A stretch of 64,000 nucleotides of DNA, taken from contig JADJLN010000002.1 in assembly GCA_016710115.1 (NCBI GenBank), forward strand, positions 372,001-436,000, written 5' to 3'. The translations under genes and the position numbers were made by a program. The stretch comes from Saprospiraceae bacterium. Lineage in GTDB: Bacteria > Bacteroidota > Bacteroidia > Chitinophagales > Saprospiraceae. Every line of letters begins with the position of its first letter. Position 1 is the stretch's first letter. Shown one piece after another: positions 9,543 to 18,704 of the stretch. The notes below the pieces were generated by a model that saw only the letters and a list, made by a program, of their open reading frames with translations, was not told the origin of the DNA and ran no database searches.

Positions 9543-9621
9543 TTGACCATTTTCCTGCCCACAGGTAGCCAACTGCCAGAGTGGCACCAGCCACTGACGT
9601 GCCAGGCCCCGAGTCCTTGGG
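9543..9621. repeat. 79-bp dispersed module, copy 2
   Basis: Begins ttgaccattttcctgccc and ends gagtccttggg. It is followed by GCGAATG GCGAACA, so the composite structure module-plus-heptamers is repeated, about 500 bases from copy 1. The shared palindrome agtggc-acca-gccact is conserved while flanking bases differ. Confidence 0.8.
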
Positions 9622-9756
9622 GCGAATGGCGAACAACCGAATACTCCCCACCCCCTCGAAATAACGAAATATCCCAAGAACGAAATAACTCTCCACCTTC
9701 TACTCTCCACTACCTACCAGCCCTTTTTGTAACATTGTTCCCAAATTCAATTGATC

Positions 9757-10578
9757 ATGCATAGTCTGCTGATGTGGATGTCCATTCCCGACTTTTCTTC
9801 CCCCGAGATCTGGATCTCCCTGCTCACCCTCACCTTTCTGGAAGTGGTCCTGGGAATCGACAATATCATCTTCATCTCGATCGTCGCGAACAAACTGCCC
9901 GAAGGGGAACAGGCCCGTGCCCGCAATATGGGCCTCGGCCTGGCTCTGATCTTTCGTATCGCCCTTCTGCTGGGCATCACCTGGATTATTTCCCTGACCA
10001 ACCCGCTGTTCAGTATCCCGGCCTTTTTCGATGGAATGGACCCCATCGATATCAGTGTCAAGGATCTCATTCTTCTGTTGGGTGGCCTCTTCCTGATCGC
10101 CAAAAGCACATCCGAGATCCATCACAAACTTGAAGGGGAAAAAGAACAAGAAAAATCCTTCTCCGTCAAAGCGACACTGGGAGCCATTCTGGTGCAGATC
10201 GTGCTGGTCGACCTGGTCTTCTCCTTCGATTCTATTCTGACAGCAATAGGCCTTGTCAAAGAGGTCCTGATTATGATCATCGCCGTGGTGATCTCCATTC
10301 TGATCATGATGGCCTATGCCGGTCCGGTGAGCCGCTTCATCAACAAACACCCGACGCTGCAGATGCTCGCCCTGTCATTCCTCATCCTGATCGGTGTCAT
10401 GCTCGTCATGGAATGATTTCACCAGCATGTCAGCAAGGGGTATATCTACTTTGCCATTGCCTTTTCACTGATCGTCGAGATATTGAATATGCGTCTCCGT
10501 CGCCGCCAGTCGCCGGTCCAACTGCACGGCATCCAGGAAGAGGCTGCAATGATGGAAGAGAAATCAGAACATTCATGA
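9757..10578 (+). CDS. TerC/YgdQ-family membrane protein, interrupted by an in-frame TGA
   Basis: Integral membrane protein of the TerC family (metal-ion homeostasis or tellurite-resistance type transporters). FLEVVLGIDNIIFISI near residue 20 and VDLVFSFDSILTAIGL near residue 155 are the paired acidic signatures. The open frame stops at TGA 10414-10416, but the same frame continues with FHQHVSKGYIYFAIAFSLIV and a basic, Glu-rich tail to TGA 10576-10578, overlapping doxX (ATGA). The TGA replaces what would be a GGA Gly codon after LVME. Start is ATG 9757; an upstream TTG at 9751 is in frame. The lesion is a single substitution, not an indel: sequencing error or a real nonsense mutation. Confidence 0.82.
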
Positions 10579-10979
10579 AGATCACCACGAATGCATACTC
10601 AGACCTGAGTCTTCTCCTCCTTCGCTCGGTTTTTGGATTGGGCATGCTGATTTTTCATGGTTGGGGCAAGTGTGAGAAGTTGTTCACCGGAGATCCATCG
10701 GCTTTCCCGGATCCGATCGGATTGGGATCGACAACCTCACTCCTGTTCACCGTACTGGCTGAAGCGCTTTGTGCCCTTCTGATTGCCATCGGCCTGTTCA
10801 CCCGATGGGCGGCAGGGGCTCTGGCTTTCACCATGACAGTGGCCGTTTTTATCGTTCACGCTGGCGATCCCTGGGGAGACCGGGAGTTGGGAATTCTGTA
10901 TCTGACCGTCTCCCTGGCCTTCATGATGACCGGAGCCGGTGCCTATTCAATTGATCACTTCTTGACAACCAAACGATGA
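10575..10979 (+). CDS. DoxX-family membrane protein
   Basis: 134 residues, four hydrophobic segments. LRSVFGLGMLIFHGWGKCEKL is the DoxX-type first helix and loop, and IGLFTRWAAGALAFTMTVAV the second half. Function in this family is poorly fixed (often redox or thiosulfate-linked membrane partners). Start ATG 10575 overlaps the terC-family stop (ATGA) and its own stop overlaps the apbE start, so terC-doxX-apbE look like one translationally coupled transcript. Confidence 0.8.
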   Translation: MKITTNAYSDLSLLLLRSVFGLGMLIFHGWGKCEKLFTGDPSAFPDPIGLGSTTSLLFTVLAEALCALLIAIGLFTRWAAGALAFTMTVAVFIVHAGDPWGDRELGILYLTVSLAFMMTGAGAYSIDHFLTTKR

Positions 10980-12037
10980 TCCATTTTCGCACTGCCTTCG
11001 TTTTACTTTTTCTGGCCTCTCTAGTCCTTTCATCCTGCAAACAAGCCGATACGACGGTAGATACTGCAGATGCCACCTACATCAAGTTGCAGGGCGAAAC
11101 GATGGGGACTTATTATGCGATCACGTATCGCGACAGTCTGGGCCGCAATCTGCAGGCAGGTATCGATTCGCTCCTCATCGCACTCAATCTGGAAGTGTCC
11201 ACCTATATCGACTCTTCTGTAATCTCCCGATTCAATCGATCAGAAAAGGGGATGGAATTTTCGGGAAAAGAGAGACATTTTATCATCAACCTGATCAAAA
11301 GCAGGAAAATTTTTACGCTTTCGGGAGGGGCCTTTGATCCGACCGTGATGCCCCTGGTCAACTATTGGGGATTCGGGTATTCCGGAAAAGAAAAGATCGA
11401 TCATGTCGACAGTGCAAAAGTGAGCAGTCTGCTTTCCCTGGTCGGGTTATCGGCAGTTACAGGGTTGGATACCCTGGGGCCCGGCTGGTTGTCCAAGCCC
11501 GACCCGGATATCCAGCTCGATTTTTCGGCCCTTGCGAAAGGATACGGTGTGGATCTCGTCGGACTCTTTCTTCAAAGTCGGGGCATTGTCGATTTCCTTG
11601 TGGATATCGGTGGAGAAAACCTGACATCAGGGCTCAGTCCACGGGGAGGTGGATGGCGGATCGGGATCAATGTACCTTCCGAAGAAGCTGCATTGAATGC
11701 CTTATACTCCAGTGTGGACCTGACAGACAAAGCCATGGCTACATCCGGCAACTACCGCAATCTCTATGAGGTCGACGGAGTAAAATACAGCCATACCATC
11801 AATCCAAAAACCGGCTATCCCGAACGCCGGCGCTTGTTGAGTACAACGATTGTAACGGCGGATTGCATGACAGCGGATGCGCTGGCCACCACTTGCATGG
11901 TGCTGGGAGTGGAAAAGGCGAAGGAACTGATCGGAAGTTTGTCCGGGGTGGATGCCTACCTTATCTTTAGCGCGGAGGATGGCACCATGACCGACTGGTA
12001 TTCACCGGGCATGGCCTCCTATTCACCTTCCCGTTAG
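10976..12037 (+). CDS. apbE: FAD:protein FMN transferase, ApbE lipoprotein
   Basis: 353 residues, intact. A lipoprotein signal ends LSSC, placing it at the periplasmic face. Family motifs: LQGETMGTYY, LSGGAFDPTVMPLV, DFSALAKGYGVD, VDIGGE, YSHTINPKTGYP and TADCMTADALATT. ApbE cleaves FAD and transfers FMN to Thr in (S/T)GAT-type motifs; the obvious local substrates are RnfG (ITGAT) and RnfD (SSAT), encoded 4 kb upstream on the same strand. It is separated from the rnf operon by the repeat region, so co-transcription is doubtful. Confidence 0.92.
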   Translation: MIHFRTAFVLLFLASLVLSSCKQADTTVDTADATYIKLQGETMGTYYAITYRDSLGRNLQAGIDSLLIALNLEVSTYIDSSVISRFNRSEKGMEFSGKERHFIINLIKSRKIFTLSGGAFDPTVMPLVNYWGFGYSGKEKIDHVDSAKVSSLLSLVGLSAVTGLDTLGPGWLSKPDPDIQLDFSALAKGYGVDLVGLFLQSRGIVDFLVDIGGENLTSGLSPRGGGWRIGINVPSEEAALNALYSSVDLTDKAMATSGNYRNLYEVDGVKYSHTINPKTGYPERRRLLSTTIVTADCMTADALATTCMVLGVEKAKELIGSLSGVDAYLIFSAEDGTMTDWYSPGMASYSPSR

Positions 12038-12066
12038 GCTGCTTGCCTGACCCAAATGATCGACCT

Positions 12067-12887
12067 ATGCTCCCTATCCTGAAAAAGGACCTCGTGTTTT
12101 TTGATCTTGAAGCCACCGGGCTTCACGTGATCCGCGATCGGATCGTCCAGATCGCTCTCATCAAATATTTTGCAGATGTTCGTGCTCCGGAGGAACGATG
12201 CATGCTGGTCAATCCGGGCATTCCGATTTCCGAGGAAGCCATGGCTGTACACGGGATCACACCGGATGATGTCCGCAACAAACCGACATTTGACCAGATC
12301 GCAAAGGAGATCTTCGACTTTATTGGCGATGCGGACCTGCCGGTTACAATTCCAATCGATTTGATATTCCCTTCCTCATGGAAGAATTCGATCGCGCCGG
12401 TCTGGATTTTCAGATCGATCATCGTCGGCTCATCGATGTCCAGCGTATCTTTTACAAAATGGAGCCCCGCACATTGAAGGCGGCTGTCAAGTTCTATTGC
12501 AACCGGGATTTCGAAGATGCGCACGACGCGCTCGAAGACGTGCGGGCAACCGTGGATGTGCTCAGCGGTCAGATCGATATGTACAAAGGTGTTGATCTGA
12601 TTGACGGGGATGGCACGGTGGTTCCGGAGCCGATCCAACCCGATGTCCAGGTATTGCATGAGTTTACCAATGACGCCCGTGTCCTGGATGCCACCCAGCG
12701 TTTGCGATTTGATGAGAAGGGCCAGGTCGTCTTCAATTTTGGCAAATACACCGGTCAGTCTGTAAAGGAGGTCATCACACGGGATCCGAATTATTTTCAA
12801 TGGATGATGACGAAGGACTTTTCCGTCCAGGTCAAACGCATCCTTCACAATATTCATCAGGGGAATGGGCCGACCCAGTCAAACTAG
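12067..12887 (+). CDS. DnaQ-like 3'-5' exonuclease
   Basis: About 273 residues after correcting one indel near 12345 (ctggcc read as ctgcc). DEDDh exonuclease motifs: DLEATGL (Exo I, near residue 13), NSNRFDIPFL (Exo II, restored only in the corrected frame) and HDALEDVRAT (Exo III). The C-terminal 60 residues, FNFGKYTGQSVKEV and PNYFQWMMTKDF, form a small domain often fused to such exonucleases. It could act as a proofreading-like or repair nuclease; it is not the polymerase alpha-associated epsilon subunit by any direct evidence here. ATG 12067 chosen since it opens the conserved N-terminus. Confidence 0.85.
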
Positions 12888-13761
12888 CCTGTTTGCTCTC
12901 GGTTTGCTCTTGCTCCTGTCCTGCGCCAAACCGACTGAGGGGTGTCTCGATATCCGGGCCACGAATTTTAATGCCGCTGCTGAAGATCCCTGTTGCTGCA
13001 CCTACCCGATGGTCAGACTGGTGATTTCTCATGCAGCCGATTCCGTATTCCAGTCTCCCGATTCCACCTATACCAATGATCTGGGGCAAGCATACCGGCT
13101 ACTTGGCACTCGGTTCTTCCTGTCGGATTTTGTGTTTTACATGCGTGATTTCGGTCCGGTGGAAGTGAGCGACACATTGTTGATCGCTCGGCCAGACGGA
13201 TCTTCAGTGTGGGTGAAAGATGATGTGATCCAGATCCAGCGAAGTCTTTCATCTTACGCGATTGGCACGTTGGTCAGTTCCGGCTGGCTGGATTCTCTTT
13301 CGTTTCAGATCGGCCTTATTCCAGAGATGAAGGATGGCGTTCCCGCTTCGTTCCTGCGGATCATCCTCTGGCGATGCCATTGTCCGGGTTGTATTCAGAA
13401 GCAGAAGGCTTCCAGTTTCTGGCCACAGATCATTTTCCCCAGATTCCAGGTTCGGACACATTGCAGTGGGCAGTGAACCAATCCGTCCGGATCACGCTGC
13501 CAACAGATGTCTTTGTGTCTATCGGATACCATATCGACATCCCGATCACGATCAATTATCTGCCCTGGATGGCAAAAGAGGACATTTCTGCAACACAGGT
13601 GATCAGTATCACTGACTGGCTGCAACGGATTGCCTTATCTTTTCGGTACGGAAACCTTTGACGAGGGTTCTGCATTCCAATATGTGATCAATCTGCATGA
13701 CTATGAGATCAATAACAATCGCCATACTGGCCCTCGTTCTGATGACGGGCGCTTCCTGTGA
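12865..13761 (+). CDS. MbnP-like lipoprotein 1 (frameshifted; Trp pair absent)
   Basis: Signal peptide ending LLLLLSC and the early segment GCLDIRATNFNAAAEDPCCC mark an exported lipoprotein. RLLGTRFFLSDFVFYMRDFG and, after an indel near 13350, HPLAMPLSGLYSEAEGF parallel the MbnP domain of the next gene, where the equivalent segment is NRYWDAWSSFIF; thus the two Trp are replaced here. A further shift near 13630 restores LFGTETFDEGSAFQYVINL. The C-terminus overlaps the next start and its exact end is uncertain. Start ATG 12865 overlaps the exonuclease. Likely a structural relative of MbnP that cannot carry the modified Trp. Confidence 0.62.
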
Positions 13762-14473
13762 AAAAAAGAATGACGGACCGAGCTCCGGCACGCTGGAGTT
13801 AAGGTGCAAGGCAACCTTTGGTGGAGAAGATCTCATCATCGGAAAGGCTTTTGCCTATCCTCTGAATAACAGTGCATTGAAGTTCTACCTGGTCGATTAC
13901 CTGCTGTCGAATGTCCGTCTGGTGGATGGTCAGGGAAAGGACTATGTACTGAACGAGGTGGATATCATCGACTTTTCTCAAACCAATACAGACCCCGCAA
14001 AGGCGGCTGCAGGCATTACGCTGCGGTTTGAGGGGATACCTGTCGGCACCTATCCTTCTCTGGTGGTCGGGGTCGGGGTGGATACCGTCGTGAATCGGAC
14101 CAAACCTCAGGATTATCCGAGTGGACATCCACTCTCAATCGGCGCAAACCGGTATTGGGATGCCTGGAGCAGTTTTATTTTTACCAAGACGCAAGGCCTG
14201 GCAGACATCAACGGGACCGGTGTGTTTTCCCTGCCTTTCTCCTATCATACCGGTGGCGACGGATTGTATCGCGAGATTACCTTTCAGCATAGTACCGTGA
14301 TCAAGGGTGGGCAGGTGACCACTGCCGGTCTTGATCTCGATGTCCGTGCCCTGTTGCAGCAACAGGATGGTAATTATTGGGATATCGAGGCACAACCGAA
14401 TGCGCATACCCCAGGTGAGCCGGCAATGTTATTGATCATGGATAATTACCAGCATGCATTTTCTATGTTCTAG
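13697..14473 (+). CDS. MbnP-like copper-site lipoprotein 2
   Basis: Intact, 258 residues; lipoprotein signal ending LMTGASC. LELRCKATFGGEDLIIG opens a beta-rich domain; LKFYLVDYLLSNVRLVDGQG and GHPLSIGANRYWDAWSSFIF (Trp codons at about 14156 and 14165) resemble MbnP proteins, in which a Trp is oxidised to kynurenine and helps bind copper. The modifying enzyme in that system is a MauG-type di-haem protein, MbnH, and one is encoded immediately downstream with a 20-base overlap. Assignment rests on motif pattern and context; a search against MbnP models would settle it. Confidence 0.7.
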   Translation: MTMRSITIAILALVLMTGASCEKKNDGPSSGTLELRCKATFGGEDLIIGKAFAYPLNNSALKFYLVDYLLSNVRLVDGQGKDYVLNEVDIIDFSQTNTDPAKAAAGITLRFEGIPVGTYPSLVVGVGVDTVVNRTKPQDYPSGHPLSIGANRYWDAWSSFIFTKTQGLADINGTGVFSLPFSYHTGGDGLYREITFQHSTVIKGGQVTTAGLDLDVRALLQQQDGNYWDIEAQPNAHTPGEPAMLLIMDNYQHAFSMF

Positions 14474-15579
14474 GGCGATTGCTCTGTCCGTTTCCGTTGG
14501 TCTCGCAGTCCTGCTTCTGGGAAGTTGTGAGCGCGATGATCCCAAACCGGATTGTATGGACTGTGACCTGACGGGAATTCCCTATTCGCCGACACCGCAT
14601 TCGGTCCTGATTCCCGCAGACTTTCCCCAGCTGGAGATACCGGCGGACAATCCCTTAACGGTCGAGGGCATCGCGCTGGGGCGCCGGTTATTTTACGATC
14701 CCAGGCTGAGTGCGGATTCCACCATGTCCTGCGCCAGCTGTCATTTACCGGAATTCGGGTTTACGGATGGCAAGGCATTCAGTCTGGGTGTAGACGGGCT
14801 GTTGGGAAAACGGAGTTCTATGAGTCTGGCAAATATCGGATTTGCCTACCATGGTCTGTTCTGGGACGGCCGGGCGGCCACACTGGAGGATCAGGCTCTG
14901 ATGCCTGTCGAGGATCCGCTTGAGTTGCATGAGGATTGGGCCAATGTGGTCGATAAACTGATTCGCAGTGCGGAATATCCTACCTGGTTCAGGCAGGCAT
15001 TCGGGATCAAGGACAAACGGGATATCACCAAAGAGCTTGCAGTAAAGGCGATCGCTCAGTTTGAACGGACCCTGATCAGTGCCAATTCGCGCTATGATGC
15101 CCTCTTTATCCGGTTTGAGGATTTCCCGACAGAGGAGGAGCAACTCGGTTATGATCTGTTCTTTGACTTTGAACCGTCCGTTCCCGATGCGGAATGCGGA
15201 CACTGTCATGGAAGTGTCTTATTGACAACGAACAACTATTTCAACAACGCAATTGACAGCGTCGGCAATCTGAATGAATTTGCCGATCCAGGCAGAGGGA
15301 AGGTCACAGGCAACTATCTGGACAATGGTCGGTTTCGGGCGCCTACGTTTGCGCAACGTGGCGCTGACAGCTCCGTATATGCATGATGGACGATTCCAGA
15401 CACTGGAGGAGGTCATTGAACATTACAATTCAGGAGGGCATGTGGCGGAGAATTATGATGCGAACATGCATCCCCTTGGTCTGACAACCGAACAGAAACA
15501 GGCTCTGATCGCCCTGTTGCACACCATGACGGATACTTCTTTTGTACAAAATCCGTCATTTCACGATCCCTGGAAGTAA
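14454..15579 (+). CDS. Di-haem cytochrome c peroxidase family protein (MauG/MbnH-like)
   Basis: About 375 residues. Lipoprotein signal ending LLLGSC, then ALGRRLFYDPRLSADSTMSC, haem motif 1 CASCH (near 14730), FWDGRAATLEDQALMPVEDP, haem motif 2 CGHCH (near 15195), then LRNVALTAPYMHDGRFQTLEEV, all typical of bacterial cytochrome c peroxidase/MauG proteins. One indel near 15348 splits it; the second frame ends at TAA 15579. In the envelope it would use peroxide to oxidise a partner protein. The adjacency to MbnP-like genes suggests Trp oxidation on MbnP-2 as its job. Confidence 0.87.
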
Positions 15580-15716
15580 TTTTTTCAGGCATAAAATTCA
15601 CAATCGATGAATTTTATATCCAAATATTGAATCCTATCAAATTGAAATACAGCGACATATGCTGTAACTATTTCAATATTCGAATAGAATTAATCTTATT
15701 GTCTGGTTTTTTTGTC

Positions 15717-15748
15717 TTTGTTCACCGCATAGGGGCTTCGCATATTTG
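15717..15748 (+). promoter_or_regulatory. Candidate Bacteroidota promoter
   Basis: TTTG (15717-15720), 20 bases, then CATATTTG (15741-15748), one mismatch from the TAnnTTTG -7 consensus. No protein start follows; transcription would begin near 15753 and run to the terminator at 15860-15895. Confidence 0.5.
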
Positions 15749-15752
15749 TATT

Positions 15753-15895
15753 GTCGAAAGAGACAAAGACACAACGGAGAGTTCAACTGCTGGCGAATTC
15801 TCCCGGAGGTAACCTCCACCAAAGATTTTTTATGTTCATGGGATTATAATTTGGAGTCGGCCGTACCCATCATCCCGGGTACGGCTTTCTTTTTT
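15753..15895 (+). ncRNA. Candidate free-standing small RNA (~140 nt)
   Basis: Between the peroxidase gene and the next, convergent gene lies a unit with its own promoter-like boxes and a strong intrinsic terminator but no credible ORF. It could fold into ggaga/tctcc (15776-15803), a tight hairpin ggagg-taa-cctcc (15805-15817) and the terminator stem. I recognise no known RNA family in it. It could instead be the 3' tail of the upstream mRNA. Confidence 0.4.
15860..15895 (+). terminator. Intrinsic terminator
   Basis: Perfect 9-bp stem gccgtaccc / gggtacggc with an 8-base loop, followed by tttcttttttt. Orientation is plus strand. Confidence 0.85.
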
Positions 15896-15922
15896 CGACA
15901 AACTGCTTCATTGAAAACCAAC

Positions 15923-15956
15923 AAAAAGGCCCGTCCAATTGGACGGGCCTTTTTTT
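15923..15956. terminator. Bidirectional intrinsic terminator
   Basis: aaaaa-ggcccgtcc-aatt-ggacgggcc followed by a run of seven T: a perfect stem with an A-tract before and a T-tract after, so it can act on both strands. It sits just beyond the stop of the minus-strand lipoprotein gene (15991). Confidence 0.85.
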
Positions 15957-15990
15957 GTTTGGCAACTCTCCGAAGAGAGTGTCAGATTGA

Positions 15991-16200
15991 TTACTGACCT
16001 TCCTCTGGCTGAACCAAAGTTCCACCAGCTTCTGTACCTTCGGTAGCAGGAGCAGCTTCTTCAGCTGGAGCTGGTGCTGGAGCAGCTTCTTCTACTGGAG
16101 CAGCTTCCTCTGCAGGAGCAGCTTCTTCGGAGTTACCACAAGCGACCAGGAAAAGGCCGAAACCAAACAGAATTGCGAATTTCATCAGTTGCTTCTTCAT
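15991..16200 (-). CDS. Small Glu/Ala/Pro-repeat lipoprotein
   Basis: 69 residues. Lipoprotein signal MKKQLMKFAILFGFGLFLVAC, then an unstructured tail of imperfect EEAAP repeats (EEAAPAEEAAPVEEAAPAPA). It would be a very acidic, membrane-anchored, disordered peptide; no enzymatic domain. A TAATTTTG -7 box lies 38 bases upstream (minus strand, 16239-16246) and a strong terminator 35 bases downstream, so it is an independent monocistronic unit. Function unknown. Confidence 0.8.
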   Translation of the reverse strand: MKKQLMKFAILFGFGLFLVACGNSEEAAPAEEAAPVEEAAPAPAPAEEAAPATEGTEAGGTLVQPEEGQ

Positions 16201-16238
16201 TGTTCGTCGAATTAAACGGTAGATGTGAAATAGTTGTG

Positions 16239-16246
16239 CAAAATTA
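16239..16246 (-). promoter_or_regulatory. -7 box (TAATTTTG) of the small lipoprotein gene
   Basis: Fits the Bacteroidota TAnnTTTG element on the minus strand. No clear -33 TTG at the usual distance. Confidence 0.5.
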
Positions 16247-16402
16247 ACAACAGAAACGATTCTTCCTTCTCTTCATGCGCCCAACTTTCCAAATGATATG
16301 TTAATCATCGCCGTTAACAAGGTGAAATTGTCCTTTTTGGGGGGTTCTGTTTCCAAATGAACCGACAACCTGACTTTGGAGTTACATTCTTTTACATGAC
16401 TT

Positions 16403-18215
16403 ATGGCCAGACGAAGAGGCGGCTTTTCCTCCACTGAAGACGAAGCACCACCCAAATTCTCGAAGACAGCGGCGCGGAGAGCGATGCAGTTGCTGGGGTA
16501 TCTCCGCCCGTACCGGTGGCCCTACTTTCTCAGCCTGTTCCTATTGTTTATTTCCAGCACCGTATTTATGGTGTTCCCCATCGGGTCGGGGGAGATCATC
16601 AATGTTGTCACAGACAAGGGGGAATATGGTTTGACACTTGACCAGATCGGATTGGGGCTCCTGGTCATTCTGGTAATCCAAAGCCTGATCTCCTTCCTTC
16701 GGGTGATGCTCACAACCTACGTCAGTGAACATGTCATGGCCGATCTGCGCGGTGACCTGTTCCGCAAAATGATCACCTTCCCGATCCCCTTCTTTGAAGA
16801 GAACCGCGTCGGCGAACTGACCTCCCGGACAACAACCGATGTGCAGCAATTGCAGGATACGATCAGTATTACCTCTGTTGAATTTTTGCGGCAGATCATC
16901 ATTCTCATCGTCGGTACCTCCTATCTGATCTACAAAACACCCGACCTGTCCCTGTTCATGTTGATGACCTTCCCTGTCATCGTTGTCCTGGCCCTGTTCA
17001 TCGGGCGCTACATTCGCGGGCTCGCGAGGCAGCGACAGGAAGTCCTTGCGCAGACCAATGTGATCCTCGATGAGTCTCTGCAGTCCATTCAGGTGGTCAA
17101 GACCTTTGCCAATGAGTGGTTCGAACTGAATCGTTATCGGGAGCGCAACCGCGAAGTGGTCCGGCTGGCCATGCGGTTGGGATTGATGCGGTCACTCTTT
17201 GTTGCCTTTGTCATCGCGATTCTCTTTGGCGCCATGTTCTATGTCCTCTGGCGAGGCGCCCTGATGGTTCAGGCAGAACAGATGGCTCCGGGTGACCTGA
17301 TCTCGTTTATCGTGATCACGGCCATCATCGGAGGTTCCATGGGCAGCCTGGGTGACCTGTACACACAAATGCTGCGCGCCATTGGTGCTTCCGATCGGCT
17401 GGTGGATCTGCTGGCGATCCATGGGGAAATTGAAGCGACGCAGCATACCGGGCCGAGGATGGTAGTGCGGGGGGAGATCGAAATGAAGAATCTGTCGTTT
17501 TCCTATCCTTCCCGATCCAATCTGCCTGTCTTGCAAGGTATTGACCTCGATATGAAAAAAGGGCAGAAGATTGCATTGGTTGGAGGTTCCGGAGCAGGAA
17601 AATCCACCATCGTCCAATTGATCCTGCGGTTGTATCCTGCTGAATCCGGTACTCTGTTTCTGGATGGCCAGGATGTGAACCAGATGGATCTGGCCGAATA
17701 TCGCCGTCATTTTGCCATCGTCCCGCAGGAGGTGATGCTGTTTGGCGGGACGATACGGGACAATATCCGATATGGCAACGTCCATGCATCCGAATCCGAA
17801 ATTATCCGGGCGGCTGAACTTTCGAATTCCATGGAGTTCATTCAGCAGTTTCCGGAAGGGCTGGATACCTGGTAGGTGATCGTGGCATCAAGCTCTCGGG
17901 TGGGCAGCGTCAACGGATTGCGATTGCCGGGCTATCCTTCGCGACCCGTCCATTCTGATCCTCGATGAAGCCACCTCCTCCCTCGATGCCGAATCCGAAA
18001 TGATCGTGCAGGATGCCCTCAACCGGCTTCTCGAAGGGCGCACCGCCATTATTATTGCCCATCGACTGGCGACGATCCGGAATGCCGACAGGATCTATGT
18101 CCTCGAACACGGCAAGATCGTGGAATCCGGCAATCACCAGGAACTCTCGATGATGCCGGAAGGCAGATACAGTCAATTGGCCCGATTGCAGTTTGACTCT
18201 CCCGTCGCCACATGA
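16403..18215 (+). CDS. ABC exporter, MsbA/ABCB type (frameshifted)
   Basis: About 604 residues: an N-terminal six-helix exporter domain followed by the ATPase. Walker [10 protein letters not shown] (near 17585), Q-loop [13 protein letters not shown] signature [12 protein letters not shown], Walker [13 protein letters not shown] and H-loop IIAHRL are all present after correction. Two losses of one C (near 17869 in acc-ctg-gta and near 17927 in gcc-cgg-gct) create a false TAG and shift the frame; both are homopolymer contractions. One-chain ABCB exporters move lipids or drugs; the substrate cannot be told. Its TGA overlaps the next ATG. Confidence 0.88.
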
Positions 18216-18704
18216 AATATGCCTTGATCTTCCTCCTGGCCCTGTTGCTCCCCCTTGGCATGGCCGTCTGGATATTCCTGCTGCCGGACCTGATTTCTCC
18301 CTGGTGGGCACTCTTCCCAACAGCCGGTATTATTGCTCTGGGTAGTTGGCCCATTCATCGCCTGCTGAAACGCATACCACATCTGGAGGATCATTCACTG
18401 AGTTTTTTTCTGGCTGTCGTCTATCTCATCATTCCGGCAGGGGCCATCACACTGCTGCTGAATCAGAGTTTGGACTGGTCCGCACGAACCACCCGACAGG
18501 CTGTTGTGGATCGGTATCCCCGAAAACCTGACGGCGCTCATGATACCTGGATTTTTTCTGTGGGCAGACGATCATATCGAAAAATGGAAGGTTTCCCCAA
18601 CAGATCCGATCTATCTTTGCCAACCCGGAGATTCGGTTGAGATTCATTTTTTCCGGGGACTGCTGGGGCTGGAATACCGAGATCATGCCGATCGAATACA
18701 ATAA
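18212..18704 (+). CDS. Uncharacterised membrane protein
   Basis: About 163 residues with one probable indel near 18545. Three hydrophobic stretches ([57 protein letters not shown]) are followed by a soluble tail; the second frame reads [18 protein letters not shown] and [18 protein letters not shown], a pattern seen in small Bacteroidota membrane proteins of unknown role. Overlaps the exporter by 4 bases and murB by 20. Confidence 0.55.

Larger units (their letters stand above)
8574..9756. other. 1.2-kb gene-free region rich in palindromes and short repeats
   Basis: No convincing protein is encoded on either strand. It holds, in order, a REP-like hairpin pair (8782-8828), two GCGAANN heptamer arrays (8969-9022 and 9119-9167), two copies of a 79-bp module (9040-9118 and 9543-9621), two hairpins with AGA loops (9185-9231), and a short stretch with repeated AAATCCGTG words near 9342-9380. 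A TATATTTG -7-like box lies at 8588-8595, without a clear -33 element. Nothing explains 9385-9540. Confidence 0.7.

Noticed and set aside
15627..15812. 61-residue plus-strand ORF after the peroxidase gene
   Set aside because: Low complexity, Cys/Ile-rich, no homologous look, and it overlaps the promoter-like boxes and the start of the putative small RNA.
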